Of a stretch of DNA of 64,000 nt, positions 1 through 9,239 are shown piece by piece. Positions within the stretch are counted from its first letter, which is position 1. Each line of letters opens with the position of its first letter. The DNA is from Oscillospiraceae bacterium. Its GTDB lineage: Bacteria > Bacillota > Clostridia > Oscillospirales > Ruminococcaceae. The position numbers were made by a program, and so were the translations under genes. The DNA is taken from assembly GCA_902363145.1 (NCBI GenBank), contig CABIZB010000001.1, forward strand, positions 186,001 to 250,000, given 5' to 3'. A model generated the notes under the pieces. That model was not told the origin of the DNA. It ran no database searches and was given only the letters and a program-made list of their open reading frames with translations.

Positions 1-581
1 ATATCCGTCAGGCGCAGGATATTGTCCTCTGCCTGAGTGAGCCTGCGCTGCGCTTCCGCCTTTTTGTAGCGGAATTTGGAAATGCCTGCGGCTTCCTCAA
101 AAATGTCACGGCGCTCATTGGATTTTGATGAAACTATCTCCGCAACTCTGCCCTGTCCGATAATGGAGTAGCCGTCCTTGCCCAGACCCGTGTCCATGAA
201 AAGCTCGGTAACGTCTTTCAGGCGCACCTGTGAGCCGTTTATTATGTATTCGCTCTCGCCGCTGCGGTAAAGCTTACGGGTAACGGATACCTCGGGAGCG
301 TCAATGTTCAGCAGCCCTTTATCATTTACAATGTTCAGCGTAACGCTTGCAAAGCCCACAGGCTTTCTCAGCTGAGTGCCCGCAAAAATAACGTCCTCCA
401 TTTTCGCTCCTCTGAGAGTTTTGGAGGACTGTTCGCCCAGCACCCACCTTACGGCGTCGCCAATATTTGATTTTCCGCTTCCGTTGGGGCCGACAACGGC
501 GGTTATGCCCTTGCCGAAATCAAGCTTCACCTTGTCGGGGAAGGACTTGAAGCCCTGCAGTTCCAGTGATTTTAAGTACAT
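1..581 (-). CDS. smc: Chromosome segregation protein SMC, N-terminal part (runs off the window)
   Basis: SMC is the ATPase of the bacterial condensin that compacts and separates sister chromosomes with ScpA and ScpB. Only about the first 193 residues are present; the rest lies beyond base 1. The protein opens with MYLKSLELQGFKSF, the classical SMC start, and the Walker A motif GPNGSGKS follows at residues 32-39, then WVLGEQSSKTLRG. The ATG at 581 is preceded by an AAGGCGG ribosome binding site that overlaps the stop codon of the radical SAM gene upstream, so the two are translationally close. The order rnc - radical SAM - smc is common in Clostridia. The identity is certain; the length cannot be judged. 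Confidence 0.96.
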   Translation of the reverse strand, partial: MYLKSLELQGFKSFPDKVKLDFGKGITAVVGPNGSGKSNIGDAVRWVLGEQSSKTLRGAKMEDVIFAGTQLRKPVGFASVTLNIVNDKGLLNIDAPEVSVTRKLYRSGESEYIINGSQVRLKDVTELFMDTGLGKDGYSIIGQGRVAEIVSSKSNERRDIFEEAAGISKFRYKKAEAQRRLTQAEDNILRLTD

Positions 582-597
582 ATATCTGATATCCGCC

Positions 598-1602
598 TTA
601 ATATAGTTTGAATATTCTGCCGTTTACCGAAATCACGTTTTCGGGCAGCTCTTTGTTTGTGAGAAATTTAACGTTTCTGTCCGCAAAATATATCCTGTTT
701 GATCTTTTATATCCCGACAGACTGCTTGTGAGCCGTGGGGGAGCCTCGCAGAGGTTTTCGCACTCCGTGAGATTTTCTTCGATTATTTTTCTTATTATTT
801 CCGTTCGTACTATCTCGCCGAAGGCAGGGTGATAAAAGCCTGCCACAGCGTTCTGCTCCACGCCGTCCTCAGCGTGAAGCCCCATGCGTATCACACGGAT
901 ATTGTTTTTGACAAAGGTGCTGTATATTTCTGCGCACAGCTTTACACACTCATCAAAGGGGTAAAGCTTATATTTTCCCTCTTTGTAAAGCTCCGCAAGC
1001 TTTGTTCTCTCAAGTACCGCCACGGGATATATCCTTGCCGTTGCGGGAGCGCATCTGACGATCTCGTTCATTGTGTAAAGCTCGTCATCGGGAGATGAAC
1101 CGTAAAGTCCAACCATCATCTGGAGACCAAGTTCAAAGCCGTATAACTTTATCATTGCGGCGGAGCGGCGGACATCCTCGGAGGTGTGGCCACGCATATT
1201 CATTTCCAGCACACGGTCATTCATGGACTGTGCGCCCAGCTCAATGGCGGTGACGTGATATTTTTTCAGCAGCATAAGAATTTCCTCGTCAATGCAGTCG
1301 GGACGAGTGGAAATTCTTATACCGCAAAAACCGTTTTCGCAGGTGATGTATCTGTCCGCCCCTTCAAGCAGGGATATCATGTACTCCCTGTCAATGGCAG
1401 TAAAGCTGCCGCCGAAAAAGGCGATTTCGGTGTTTCTCCTCTTTTCGGGAGACATATATTCATATGCCCCTCTGATGATATCCTCAGCCTCATCGGGTGA
1501 GGGGGCGTGAGCCGTGCTGCTTATGGTGCGCTGATTGCAGAAGGAGCAGGCATTGGGGCAGCCCATGTGAGGGATAAACACTGAGATATTTGCGTGGGAC
1601 AT
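598..1602 (-). CDS. Elp3-like radical SAM protein
   Basis: This 334-residue protein belongs to the radical SAM superfamily, which uses a 4Fe-4S cluster to cleave S-adenosylmethionine. The cluster-binding CX3CX2C motif is at C15, C19 and C22 (GCPNACSFC), followed by the FFGGSFTAID strand that usually binds the methionine amino group. The overall shape resembles the Elp3/YhcC-like group, but no acetyltransferase domain is visible, so a tRNA-modifying role is only a guess. The start overlaps the rnc stop by one base (TAATG), which implies translational coupling. Its conserved place between rnc and smc in Firmicutes says little about substrate. Confidence 0.85.
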   Translation of the reverse strand: MSHANISVFIPHMGCPNACSFCNQRTISSTAHAPSPDEAEDIIRGAYEYMSPEKRRNTEIAFFGGSFTAIDREYMISLLEGADRYITCENGFCGIRISTRPDCIDEEILMLLKKYHVTAIELGAQSMNDRVLEMNMRGHTSEDVRRSAAMIKLYGFELGLQMMVGLYGSSPDDELYTMNEIVRCAPATARIYPVAVLERTKLAELYKEGKYKLYPFDECVKLCAEIYSTFVKNNIRVIRMGLHAEDGVEQNAVAGFYHPAFGEIVRTEIIRKIIEENLTECENLCEAPPRLTSSLSGYKRSNRIYFADRNVKFLTNKELPENVISVNGRIFKLY

Positions 1603-2318
1603 TACTTTACCTCGCCCATAAGACGGAGCGCTTCCTTTGCAGCCTGCTGTTCAGCCTGCTTTTTGCTGTGACCCTCACCGTGGCCGATAACGTTGGAGTT
1701 AAGGCAGACCTCAACGATGAAGTGCCTGTCGTGGTCGGGGCCTGTCTGACCCTTGAGAACGTACTCCACCTTTTCCTCGGGATTTCTCTGGATTATCTCC
1801 TGAAGAATGGTCTTGTAATCCTGAAGATTGTTTGCGGTGCTTTTGTCAAGGTCCTTTGGGATAAAGCCCAGCACATATTCTCTTGCGGCTTCCATTCCGC
1901 CGTCAAGGAACACCGCTGCGATAACAGCCTCAAATGCGTCGGATACGATAGAGGGGCGTGTTCTTCCGCCTGTGTTTTCCTCGCCTCTGCCAAGAAGAAT
2001 GTACTGACCCAGAGATATCTGCTTGGAAAATTCATACAGAGCCTTTTCGCATACCAGTGACGCTCTTATCTTTGTAAGGTCGCCCTCGGGCAGATGCTTG
2101 AAGTGATTGAACAGATGCTCGGATATTACGATGGAAAGCACGCTGTCGCCCAGAAATTCCAGTCTCTCGTTGGAGTGCCTGCCCTTCTTATATTCATTGG
2201 CGTAGGAGGAGTGGGAAAGCGCCTCGTAAAGCAGATCCTTGTTTTTGAAGGTGTAGCCTATCTCTTCCTCAAAGCTTTTCAGCCTTTCGTCAATGTCTGT
2301 CTTGTTAACTGTACTCAT
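1602..2318 (-). CDS. rnc: Ribonuclease III
   Basis: RNase III cleaves double-stranded RNA during rRNA maturation and mRNA turnover. The 238-residue protein carries the family signature NERLEFLGD at residues 50-58, with the metal ligands E54 and D58, and a second acidic patch in SDAFEAVIAAVFLD. A double-stranded RNA binding domain fills about residues 160-235 and ends with the typical KKQAEQQAAKEAL helix. Length and domain order are normal. It lies downstream of plsX, as in many Firmicutes, though the usual acpP between them is missing and replaced by an acetyltransferase remnant. Confidence 0.97.
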   Translation of the reverse strand: MSTVNKTDIDERLKSFEEEIGYTFKNKDLLYEALSHSSYANEYKKGRHSNERLEFLGDSVLSIVISEHLFNHFKHLPEGDLTKIRASLVCEKALYEFSKQISLGQYILLGRGEENTGGRTRPSIVSDAFEAVIAAVFLDGGMEAAREYVLGFIPKDLDKSTANNLQDYKTILQEIIQRNPEEKVEYVLKGQTGPDHDRHFIVEVCLNSNVIGHGEGHSKKQAEQQAAKEALRLMGEVK

Positions 2319-2357
2319 ATCATGCCACGCAGTAACTGCGTGTGCCTCCTTTCTTCC

Positions 2358-2772
2358 TTACAGAAGTTCCTTTTTAAGAATGATATCGTCCCTGTCGGTT
2401 ATCTCACGTATCACACGGCATGGATTTCCCGCCGCAAGGCAGTTGTCGGGGATATCCCTTGTTACCACGCTGCCTGCGCCGATAACACAGCCGTTTCCGA
2501 TGGTAACTCCGCCTGTAATGGTAGTAACATTGCGGCTATCCGGCAGTTGTTTCCTATAGTTATGGGCTTGCCGTATTCAAGGTAGTAAAGCCGCCGTTTT
2601 CGCCCATATCGGGTACAAGCTCTCTGATTATCTCGGCACGCTTTTCTTCCTCGTCCTCAAAGGTGTCATTAAACATTTTGCTCAGCTTGTGAGCCTTTAT
2701 TCTCAGGTCGGAAAGCTCCTTGTCCGATGGGTCATAGAGCTTTCCTGCCAGCATTTTTTCCTTTTCGGTCAT
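2358..2772 (-). pseudogene. Decayed maltose/galactoside O-acetyltransferase
   Basis: The open part at the 5' end (from 2772) reads MTEKEKMLAGKLYDPSDKEL and continues to about LVPDMGENGG, which is the N-terminal domain of the Maa/LacA acetyltransferases. The next matching peptide, [12 protein letters not shown], belongs some 50 residues further on in the family, so an internal segment is missing, and it lies in a different frame. Near 2540 another single-base deletion shifts the frame again, after which [20 protein letters not shown] and the usual VVTRDIPDN...[10 protein letters not shown] tail can be read to a TAA at 2358-2360. With one large deletion and at least one further frameshift this cannot make an active left-handed beta-helix enzyme. 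Confidence 0.85.
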
Positions 2773-2784
2773 ATGCTTCTTCTT

Positions 2785-3795
2785 TTACGCCTCTGCGTCC
2801 TGCTTCTTTACAGCTTCAAGAGAACGGGAAATTTCTTCGATGACCTTTCCGTCAACGCACTTCTTAGCCTGACGGATAGCGTTGTAAAATGCCTTTCCGT
2901 TGGAGCTTCCGTGTGCCTTGATAACAGGCTTTGAAACGCCCATGAGAACGCCGCCGCCTACCTCGGTGTAGTCCAGCTTCTTCTTGAAAGCCTTTACCTT
3001 TTTCATTATGAGCAGAGCCGCCAGTTTTCCGCTGAGACCGTCGGTGAGCATTCCTTTAAGCTCGCCTGCAAAGAATGAACCCATGCCCTCGTAAAGCTTC
3101 AGTGCGATATTTCCTGTAAATCCATCGGATACAGCAACCTGACAAACACCCTTGGGCATCTCTCTTGCTTCAAGGTTGCCGTAGAAGTTAACGGGAGCAT
3201 CTTTAAGGAGCTGGTAAGCTTCCTTGTCAAGCTCACGACCCTTAGTGTCCTCTGCGCCGACGTTCAGCAGACCTACCTTGGGGGACTTTACACCCATTAC
3301 CTTTTCCATGTAGCAGCTGCCCATGATACCGAACTGCATAAGCATTTCGGGGCGGCAGTCAACGTTAGCTCCGCCGTCCATCAGAATAAGATGGCCGTTT
3401 GCGGTGGGGAGGATAGGCGCAAGAGCTGGGCGCTTTATTCCTTTAAGTCTCTTTGCGATAAATGTGGAGCCGACCACCAGCGCACCTGTGCTTCCTGCGG
3501 AAACAAAAGCTTCGCCCTTGCCGTCAGCCAGAGCCTGTAAGCCCACAGCCATGGAGCAGTCCTTTCTGCTCTTGATTATTTCGGTAGGCTCCTCGTGGAT
3601 ATCAATAACAGACTCGGTATGTATAATGGATATCTTGTCAAGGCTCAGGTTGTTTTTCTCGGCAGTCTCCCTGATTATCTTCTCATTTCCTGTGAGAGTT
3701 ATCTCAACGCCAAGCTCTGCCACAGCCCTTGCAGCGCCCTCAATAACAGCTAAAGGTGCGTTGTCTCCGCCGAATGCGTCAACGATTATATTCAT
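2785..3795 (-). CDS. plsX: Phosphate acyltransferase PlsX
   Basis: PlsX converts acyl-ACP to acyl-phosphate, the acyl donor for PlsY in phospholipid synthesis; it is a peripheral membrane enzyme. The protein starts MNIIVDAFGGDNAP, the usual family start, and contains the conserved LMDGGANVDC and SDGFTGNIALK stretches. The ATG at 3795 is preferred over one six codons upstream (3813) because AAAGGAA lies eight bases before it and the homology begins there. Length is 336 residues, normal for the family. It is followed on the same strand by the acetyltransferase remnant and rnc; acpP, often found here, is absent from the window. Confidence 0.95.
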   Translation of the reverse strand: MNIIVDAFGGDNAPLAVIEGAARAVAELGVEITLTGNEKIIRETAEKNNLSLDKISIIHTESVIDIHEEPTEIIKSRKDCSMAVGLQALADGKGEAFVSAGSTGALVVGSTFIAKRLKGIKRPALAPILPTANGHLILMDGGANVDCRPEMLMQFGIMGSCYMEKVMGVKSPKVGLLNVGAEDTKGRELDKEAYQLLKDAPVNFYGNLEAREMPKGVCQVAVSDGFTGNIALKLYEGMGSFFAGELKGMLTDGLSGKLAALLIMKKVKAFKKKLDYTEVGGGVLMGVSKPVIKAHGSSNGKAFYNAIRQAKKCVDGKVIEEISRSLEAVKKQDAEA

Positions 3796-3809
3796 ACTAT
3801 CATTTCCTT

Positions 3810-4292
3810 TCATATGCGTTTGTACTTTTTTATTTTTGAACTGAGGAAGCGGCTGAGTTCATCGGCAGCCTCCTTAGAAACAGTCTCTTTAAGTATAATG
3901 TGCTTGCGCATGGGTTCAATGTATATAACAAAAGCGTCCTTTGTTTCTGCGGCTTTTATGATAAGATCGTAAGGCACCGCAGTCCTTGACAGCCTGTCGA
4001 TGTTTATGTAGCAGCTGTCATAGAAATAGAACACATTGTAGTTGCGGTCGGTGGACTGCTTTGCTTTGAATATCATGTCGGCAGTCATAATGCCCGTAAA
4101 AGCGGTGAGGATAATCACGCCCGATATGGGATCATTGCCGCTTTTTACGGCGGACAAAGCTATGACCGCAGCGCAGACAAGATATATTATCCCAACAAAG
4201 ACAAGGCTCTTTTTCAGGGAATTTCTGTTTCCCATGCACTGCCTGTCCTCGGTGCAGAAAAGGGGAGTGCCCATATCATTCACAGTGTTCAT
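3810..4292 (-). CDS. YcxB-like small membrane protein
   Basis: The 160-residue product has two adjacent hydrophobic segments (about residues 27-47 and 54-72) and then a soluble beta-rich part with the pattern of the YcxB-like family, a PH-like fold: a short beta-hairpin, VPYDLIIKAAETKDAFVIY, and the RKHIILK turn before a final helix. Function is unknown. It is one of three neighbouring genes of the same design placed between trmFO and plsX, separated by 1 to 6 bases, so they are surely cotranscribed and probably arose by duplication. Family assignment rests on pattern, not on a search. Confidence 0.65.
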   Translation of the reverse strand: MNTVNDMGTPLFCTEDRQCMGNRNSLKKSLVFVGIIYLVCAAVIALSAVKSGNDPISGVIILTAFTGIMTADMIFKAKQSTDRNYNVFYFYDSCYINIDRLSRTAVPYDLIIKAAETKDAFVIYIEPMRKHIILKETVSKEAADELSRFLSSKIKKYKRI

Positions 4293-4295
4293 ATG

Positions 4296-4820
4296 TCATA
4301 CCCCCTGTTCATGCAGCTTTTTGCGGAGAAATTCGCAGGCGGCCTTGTAATTATTCCACCCGAAGCACCGCAGAGGTATCATTATGCTGTCCGCTCCGTT
4401 TAGCTCCAGCACCATTGAATATTTGCCCATGTGGAGCTTTTTCACATCGGAATACTTTGCGCTGAGGGCAACATATTCTGTGGAATATTCCAGGCTGTCC
4501 TCATAAAGCCTGACCTGCGCATGGACATTTTGATTTATGGGAGCATTCACCTTGCCGCTTATTATCTTGTGCTTGAAAACTGCCGTGAAAACAACAGGGA
4601 TAAGACACATAACGGCAATTCTCATATATGCGGCAGAGTTTTCACGGCTGACATTGGGGAGCATAAATACTATGAGAAACAGCACAGCAAGCGCCAGCAT
4701 AAAGCCGGTGACAAGCTTTATTATCGTTCCCGTGACGTTTCCGAAAGCGGTAAGCACGGCACATTCTTTAAGGTCGTTTTTGCTTATCTCCGAAGAACCG
4801 CTGAAAACAGGTTCGCTCAT
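4296..4820 (-). CDS. YcxB-like small membrane protein
   Basis: A 174-residue protein with two transmembrane helices (about residues 34-55 and 66-84) followed by a cytoplasmic YcxB-like domain: VRLYEDSLEYSTEYVALSAKY, SDVKKLHMGKYSMVLEL, and IMIPLRCFGW before a C-terminal amphipathic helix. The order of elements matches the genes on both sides, which indicates paralogy. It starts one base before the stop of the 318-residue paralog and ends three bases before the 160-residue one. No catalytic residues can be seen, and the role is unknown; a sensory or scaffolding function at the membrane is speculation. Confidence 0.65.
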   Translation of the reverse strand: MSEPVFSGSSEISKNDLKECAVLTAFGNVTGTIIKLVTGFMLALAVLFLIVFMLPNVSRENSAAYMRIAVMCLIPVVFTAVFKHKIISGKVNAPINQNVHAQVRLYEDSLEYSTEYVALSAKYSDVKKLHMGKYSMVLELNGADSIMIPLRCFGWNNYKAACEFLRKKLHEQGV

Positions 4821-4821
4821 A

Positions 4822-5778
4822 TTACCCCTCCGTCTTTTTTATCCTGCTGTAAATTTCGTCTGTGGCGGGCAGAATAATTTTCCTGCCGCTTTTTCTTGTG
4901 ATGATCGCAGCCGAGCCTTGCTTTTTTATATCCTTTATATCAGAATATAAAACCTCCGACGCATTTTCGCCGATGATACATTCAAAGCCGATGCCGGAAA
5001 ATCTGTATGTGGCGGTGCTGTCAGTTATCCTGTTTTTTATATCGGCAGCCGTTTTGCACAGATTGGATATCAGCGCAATTCCCAGACAGAGAAGCGACAC
5101 TGCTATGGCAAACACAATGGACAGCTTCCAAAGTATAAGCACTGTAAGCATGAATGTGTAGAATATTTTCACTGCTGTGGGAATATTGAGCAGGGTTGCT
5201 CTCGCCGCTTCCGACGGGAACTTGTCCGAAATATTGAATGATACTTCACTTTCGGCTTTACCGAATGATATTATGCCATCGGCACTTTTTCCCTGAAAAC
5301 AGTCATCGCTCTTTCTGCCTTTGAGCTTTGATGAAAAGATATCTCTGAGCCTGCTGCCCTCATCAGCGGTAAGATATTCCTTTGGCAGGATATATGCCGC
5401 ATATTTGCTTGGCATAAGATAGAAATATTTCTTATTTTCCCTTACCGCATATATCGCCGAATATTCCGTCGTGCAGGTTCCCTGTTCGTTTTTAACGGTG
5501 AAATTATTATCGGAAAAGGTGTATTCCGCAACTCCCGCAAAATCTGCGCCGTCCTGCTTTATTGTGACAAAAAGCATTGCCGCAAGCGCAATAACATACA
5601 GCAGCAGAACAGGGCTTATTGTCCCTTTTGCAGCAAATGCTACAAGCTGCATCACAGGCAGGACCGCAAGGAAAAACACGCAGCATATGAACAAAAACGG
5701 GCTTCTGAGCATGGTGCTCAGAGTAAGAGCGTTTTTGTCCTTTTTTGAAGTCTCACATCTTATCACCATATGGGTCAT
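4822..5778 (-). CDS. Double YcxB-like membrane protein
   Basis: This 318-residue protein looks like two YcxB-like units joined head to tail. The first unit has hydrophobic segments at about residues 28-68 and a beta-rich part ending in AAYILPKEYL; the second has hydrophobic segments at about 205-245 and a beta-rich part ending in GRKIILPATD. It begins seven bases after the trmFO stop and has only a weak ribosome binding site, so it probably depends on read-through translation from trmFO. Function is unknown. The internal duplication and the two related genes downstream suggest a small lineage-specific family expanding inside a housekeeping operon. Confidence 0.6.
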   Translation of the reverse strand: MTHMVIRCETSKKDKNALTLSTMLRSPFLFICCVFFLAVLPVMQLVAFAAKGTISPVLLLYVIALAAMLFVTIKQDGADFAGVAEYTFSDNNFTVKNEQGTCTTEYSAIYAVRENKKYFYLMPSKYAAYILPKEYLTADEGSRLRDIFSSKLKGRKSDDCFQGKSADGIISFGKAESEVSFNISDKFPSEAARATLLNIPTAVKIFYTFMLTVLILWKLSIVFAIAVSLLCLGIALISNLCKTAADIKNRITDSTATYRFSGIGFECIIGENASEVLYSDIKDIKKQGSAAIITRKSGRKIILPATDEIYSRIKKTEG

Positions 5779-5784
5779 TGCGTA

Positions 5785-7116
5785 TCAGTCCGTATTTTCT
5801 GAGATATAGTTGTCAAAAGCCTCCAGCGCCCTGTCGGCAACAGCCTGATATCTTGCCTGCTTGTCCTTTATGCGCACGCCGATATCGGGAAGTATTCCCA
5901 TATTTGCGCCCATGGGCTGAAAATTCGTCACAGTCTTGTCGGAGATATATGCGCTAAGACCGCCTATCATTGTCTCTCTCGGGAGTATGAGAGGGGACTG
6001 ACCGTTCATTTTCCTTACCGCATTTATTCCCGCAATGATGCCGGATGCGGCGGACTCCATATAGCCCTCAACGCCTGTTATCTGACCGCCGAAGAATATT
6101 TCGGGGCGGCTCCTCATGGAAAAGTCGGCGTTCAGGAGCTTGGGGGAGTTGATGAACGAGTTGCGGTGCATTACGCCGTAGCGGACAAATTCCGCATTTT
6201 CAAGCCCGGGTATAAGCGAGAAAACTCTTTTCTGCTCGGGAAATTTCAGGTTTGTCTGAAAGCCCACCAGATTGTACATAGTGCCGCTTTCATTCTCACG
6301 CCTCAGCTGAACTACCGCATATGGGCGCTTTCCCGAACGTGGGTCGGTAAGCCCCACAGGCTTCATTGCACCATAGCGAACAGCGTCCTCGCCACGCTTT
6401 GCCAGCACTTCAACAGGCATACAGCCCTCGTAAACGGTGAAGTCGTCCTTTGAATTTTCGGGACGGTCAAAGTCATGAACGGGAGCTGACTCAGCATTTA
6501 TCAGCTCGTTGTAAAATCTCAGGTATTCTTCCTTGTCAAAGGGGCAGTTGATGTAATCGTCGCCCCCTCTGCCGTATCTTGCGGCGGAGAATGCCTTGGT
6601 CATGTCGATGGATTCGGCGGTAACTATCGGAGCTGCCGCATCAAAGAAGCTGAGATATCCGCCGCACAGCTCTGATATGCTCTGCGCCAGTTTTCCCGCT
6701 GTAAGAGGGCCGCTGGCAATCACCGCATATCCCTCTGTGGGAACAGCTTCTATCTCTTCGTTTATAACAGTGATGTTGGGGTGAGAGCGAACCTTTTCGG
6801 TAACAAGGTCGGAAAATTTTTCTCTGTCCACCGCCAGTGCACCGCCTGCGGGAACGGCTGTTTCTTCCGCACAGGGAACTGTCAGCGAACCCAGCCTGCG
6901 CATCTCTTCCTTCAGCAGTCCCGCCGCAGAATTTACACGGGAGGCTTTCAGCGAATTGGAGCAGACAAGCTCCGCAAAGCCGTTATATTTGTGAGCAGGG
7001 GAGAACTTTTTTGGTTTCATCTCGTAAAGTTCCACCTTTACACCACGTTCAGCCGCTGCCCATGCCGCCTCGCACCCTGCAAAGCCTGCGCCGATAACAG
7101 TAAGCTTATTATTCAT
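5785..7116 (-). CDS. trmFO: Methylenetetrahydrofolate-tRNA-(uracil-5-)-methyltransferase TrmFO
   Basis: TrmFO makes 5-methyluridine at position 54 of tRNA, using methylenetetrahydrofolate and FAD. The 443-residue protein starts with the FAD-binding GAGFAG (residues 9-14), followed by ELYEMKPKKFSPAH and LVCSNSLK, all hallmarks of the family, and later the GGQITGVEGYMESAASG motif. It sits six bases after topA on the same strand, an arrangement (dprA-topA-trmFO) conserved across Firmicutes. Presence of TrmFO rather than TrmA supports the Gram-positive assignment. Start at 7116 gives the canonical N-terminus. Confidence 0.97.
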   Translation of the reverse strand: MNNKLTVIGAGFAGCEAAWAAAERGVKVELYEMKPKKFSPAHKYNGFAELVCSNSLKASRVNSAAGLLKEEMRRLGSLTVPCAEETAVPAGGALAVDREKFSDLVTEKVRSHPNITVINEEIEAVPTEGYAVIASGPLTAGKLAQSISELCGGYLSFFDAAAPIVTAESIDMTKAFSAARYGRGGDDYINCPFDKEEYLRFYNELINAESAPVHDFDRPENSKDDFTVYEGCMPVEVLAKRGEDAVRYGAMKPVGLTDPRSGKRPYAVVQLRRENESGTMYNLVGFQTNLKFPEQKRVFSLIPGLENAEFVRYGVMHRNSFINSPKLLNADFSMRSRPEIFFGGQITGVEGYMESAASGIIAGINAVRKMNGQSPLILPRETMIGGLSAYISDKTVTNFQPMGANMGILPDIGVRIKDKQARYQAVADRALEAFDNYISENTD

Positions 7117-7121
7117 AAAGA

Positions 7122-9200
7122 TTATTTTTCCTTTTTGATAACAGTTTCATAGCCGCAGCCCTCTTTCAGGCAGAACAGCTTTCCGCCCTTTTTGAAAAGG
7201 GTAGTGCCGTCGTTGCACTTGGGGCACTTGTCCGAAACGGGAGTATCCCATGTCATAAAATCGCAGGTGGGATTGTCCTCGCAGCCAAAATATTTCTTGC
7301 CCTTCTTGGACTTTTTCTGGAGCACCTTTTTGCCGCACTTGGGGCAAACGCCGCCTGTGGGCTTGATTATCTTCTTTGTGTTTGTGCACTCGGGGAAGCC
7401 TGAGCAGGCAAGGAATCTTCCGAATCTGCCTATCTTTATTACCATGGGCTTTCCGCAAACATCGCACACCTCGTCGGTCTCCTCATCGGGGACTTTGACA
7501 CGCTTGCCGTCCATAGCTACCTCAGCCTTTTTCAGGGTAGCGTCAAAGTCCTTGTAGAAGTCCTCCAGAGTTTCCACCCAGTCCTTTTCGCCCAGCTCGA
7601 CCTTATCAAGGCTGCTTTCCATGGAGGCGGTGAACTTGGTATCGACGATCTGCTTGAAATGGTCTTTCAGCAGGTCAGTGGTAACTTCGCCCAGACCTGT
7701 GGGCTTCAGCTGCTTGCCGTCACGCTCAACATAGAAGCGGTTGATTATCGTTGAAATGGTAGGCGCATATGTGGAAGGTCTGCCTATGCCGTTTTCTTCC
7801 AGCGCCTTGATGAACGATGCTTCGGTGTATCGTGCGGGAGGCTGAGTGAAGTGCTGCTTGCCCTCAATGTTCTTGAGCTTCAGCACATCGCCCTCATTGA
7901 TAACGGGAAGCACCTTGTTTTCCTCATCGTCCTTGGACTCCTCATACAGCACGGTGAAGCCGTCGAACTTGACGGAAAAGCCTGTTGCCTTGAAGCCGCA
8001 GCCGTTTGCGTCGATATCAACGGAAACGGTATCCAGCAGAGCGTTTGCCATCTGGCTTGCGATAAATCTTTCCCAGATGAGCTTGTAAAGCTTGTACTGC
8101 TCGGCAGTAAGGCTGTCCTTGACTCTTTCTGGAGTAATCTCGGGGGTAGAGGGACGTATAGCTTCGTGAGCGTCCTGTGCGCCTGCCTTGGACTTGTATA
8201 TCTTAGGAGACGCAGGCAGATAATTTTTGCCGTATGCTCCCTCAATGTATTTGTAAGCCGCAGCCCTTGCCTCGTCGGAAATTCTCAGGCTGTCTGTTCT
8301 CATGTAGGTGATAAGACCCACAGCGCCCATGCCCTCAATCTCAACGCCTTCATAAAGCTGCTGAGCGGCTCTCATTGTCTTTGAAGTCTGGAAGCCAAGC
8401 TTCTTTGAAGCTTCCTGCTGCATTGTAGATGTGGTAAAGGGTGCGGCAGGGGACTTTCTTCTTACAGATTTCTTTACGCCTGTTACCTTGAACTCAGCGC
8501 CGTTTATTTTTTCAAGTACCTTATCGGTCTCTTCCTTGGAGTGAAGCTCGGTCTTGTTTCCGTCAATCCCTGTGAAAACAGCGTCAAATTGCTTTTTGGA
8601 GGAAGGGGCTGTCATCTTCGCTTCTATTGACCAGTATTCCTCGGGCTTGAAAGCATTTATTTCCTTTTCACGGTCAACTATCATCTTAACGGCTACAGAC
8701 TGCACACGTCCTGCGGAAAGACCTCTGCGGACTTTCTTCCAAAGGAACGGAGACAGCTTGTAACCAACTATTCTGTCAAGGATACGCCTTGCCTGCTGAG
8801 CATTCACCAGATCAAGGTCGATGGAGCGGGGGTGCTCCATACCGTACTCAACGCCTGATTTTGTTATCTCGTTGAATGTAACTCTCACGGGAGCGTTAAG
8901 GGGAATATCCAGCAGCTGCGCCAGATGCCATGAAATCGCTTCTCCCTCACGGTCAGGGTCCGTTGCGAGATAAACGGTGTCGGAGTGGGAGGCTTCTTTT
9001 TTCAGCGAGGATATTACTTCTTCCTTGTCCTTCATGGGCACATAAACGGGTTTGAAGCCGTTGTCAACATCAACGCTGAGCTTGGATTTCGGCAGGTCAC
9101 GGACATGACCCATGGAAGCCATTACCTCGTAATTGGGACCCAGATATTTCTTTATTGTCTTTGCCTTTGCAGGCGACTCAACTATTACAAGATTGGACAT
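7122..9200 (-). CDS. topA: DNA topoisomerase I
   Basis: Type IA topoisomerase that relaxes negative supercoils. The 692-residue protein opens with the Toprim motif LVIVESPAKAKTIKKYLG, has DPDREGEAIS about 85 residues in, and the active-site tyrosine in GLITYMRTDS near residue 300. The C-terminus carries three four-cysteine zinc modules (CDVCGKP, CPKCGKK, CPKCNDG). The ATG at 9200 is chosen because the Toprim motif begins there and AGAAAGGA lies about twelve bases upstream; an in-frame ATG at 9212 sits directly on that ribosome binding site. It follows dprA and precedes trmFO. Confidence 0.96.
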   Translation of the reverse strand: MSNLVIVESPAKAKTIKKYLGPNYEVMASMGHVRDLPKSKLSVDVDNGFKPVYVPMKDKEEVISSLKKEASHSDTVYLATDPDREGEAISWHLAQLLDIPLNAPVRVTFNEITKSGVEYGMEHPRSIDLDLVNAQQARRILDRIVGYKLSPFLWKKVRRGLSAGRVQSVAVKMIVDREKEINAFKPEEYWSIEAKMTAPSSKKQFDAVFTGIDGNKTELHSKEETDKVLEKINGAEFKVTGVKKSVRRKSPAAPFTTSTMQQEASKKLGFQTSKTMRAAQQLYEGVEIEGMGAVGLITYMRTDSLRISDEARAAAYKYIEGAYGKNYLPASPKIYKSKAGAQDAHEAIRPSTPEITPERVKDSLTAEQYKLYKLIWERFIASQMANALLDTVSVDIDANGCGFKATGFSVKFDGFTVLYEESKDDEENKVLPVINEGDVLKLKNIEGKQHFTQPPARYTEASFIKALEENGIGRPSTYAPTISTIINRFYVERDGKQLKPTGLGEVTTDLLKDHFKQIVDTKFTASMESSLDKVELGEKDWVETLEDFYKDFDATLKKAEVAMDGKRVKVPDEETDEVCDVCGKPMVIKIGRFGRFLACSGFPECTNTKKIIKPTGGVCPKCGKKVLQKKSKKGKKYFGCEDNPTCDFMTWDTPVSDKCPKCNDGTTLFKKGGKLFCLKEGCGYETVIKKEK

Positions 9201-9239
9201 ATGTTCAATCATTCCTTTCTCAGAATCTTTCCACACTTT

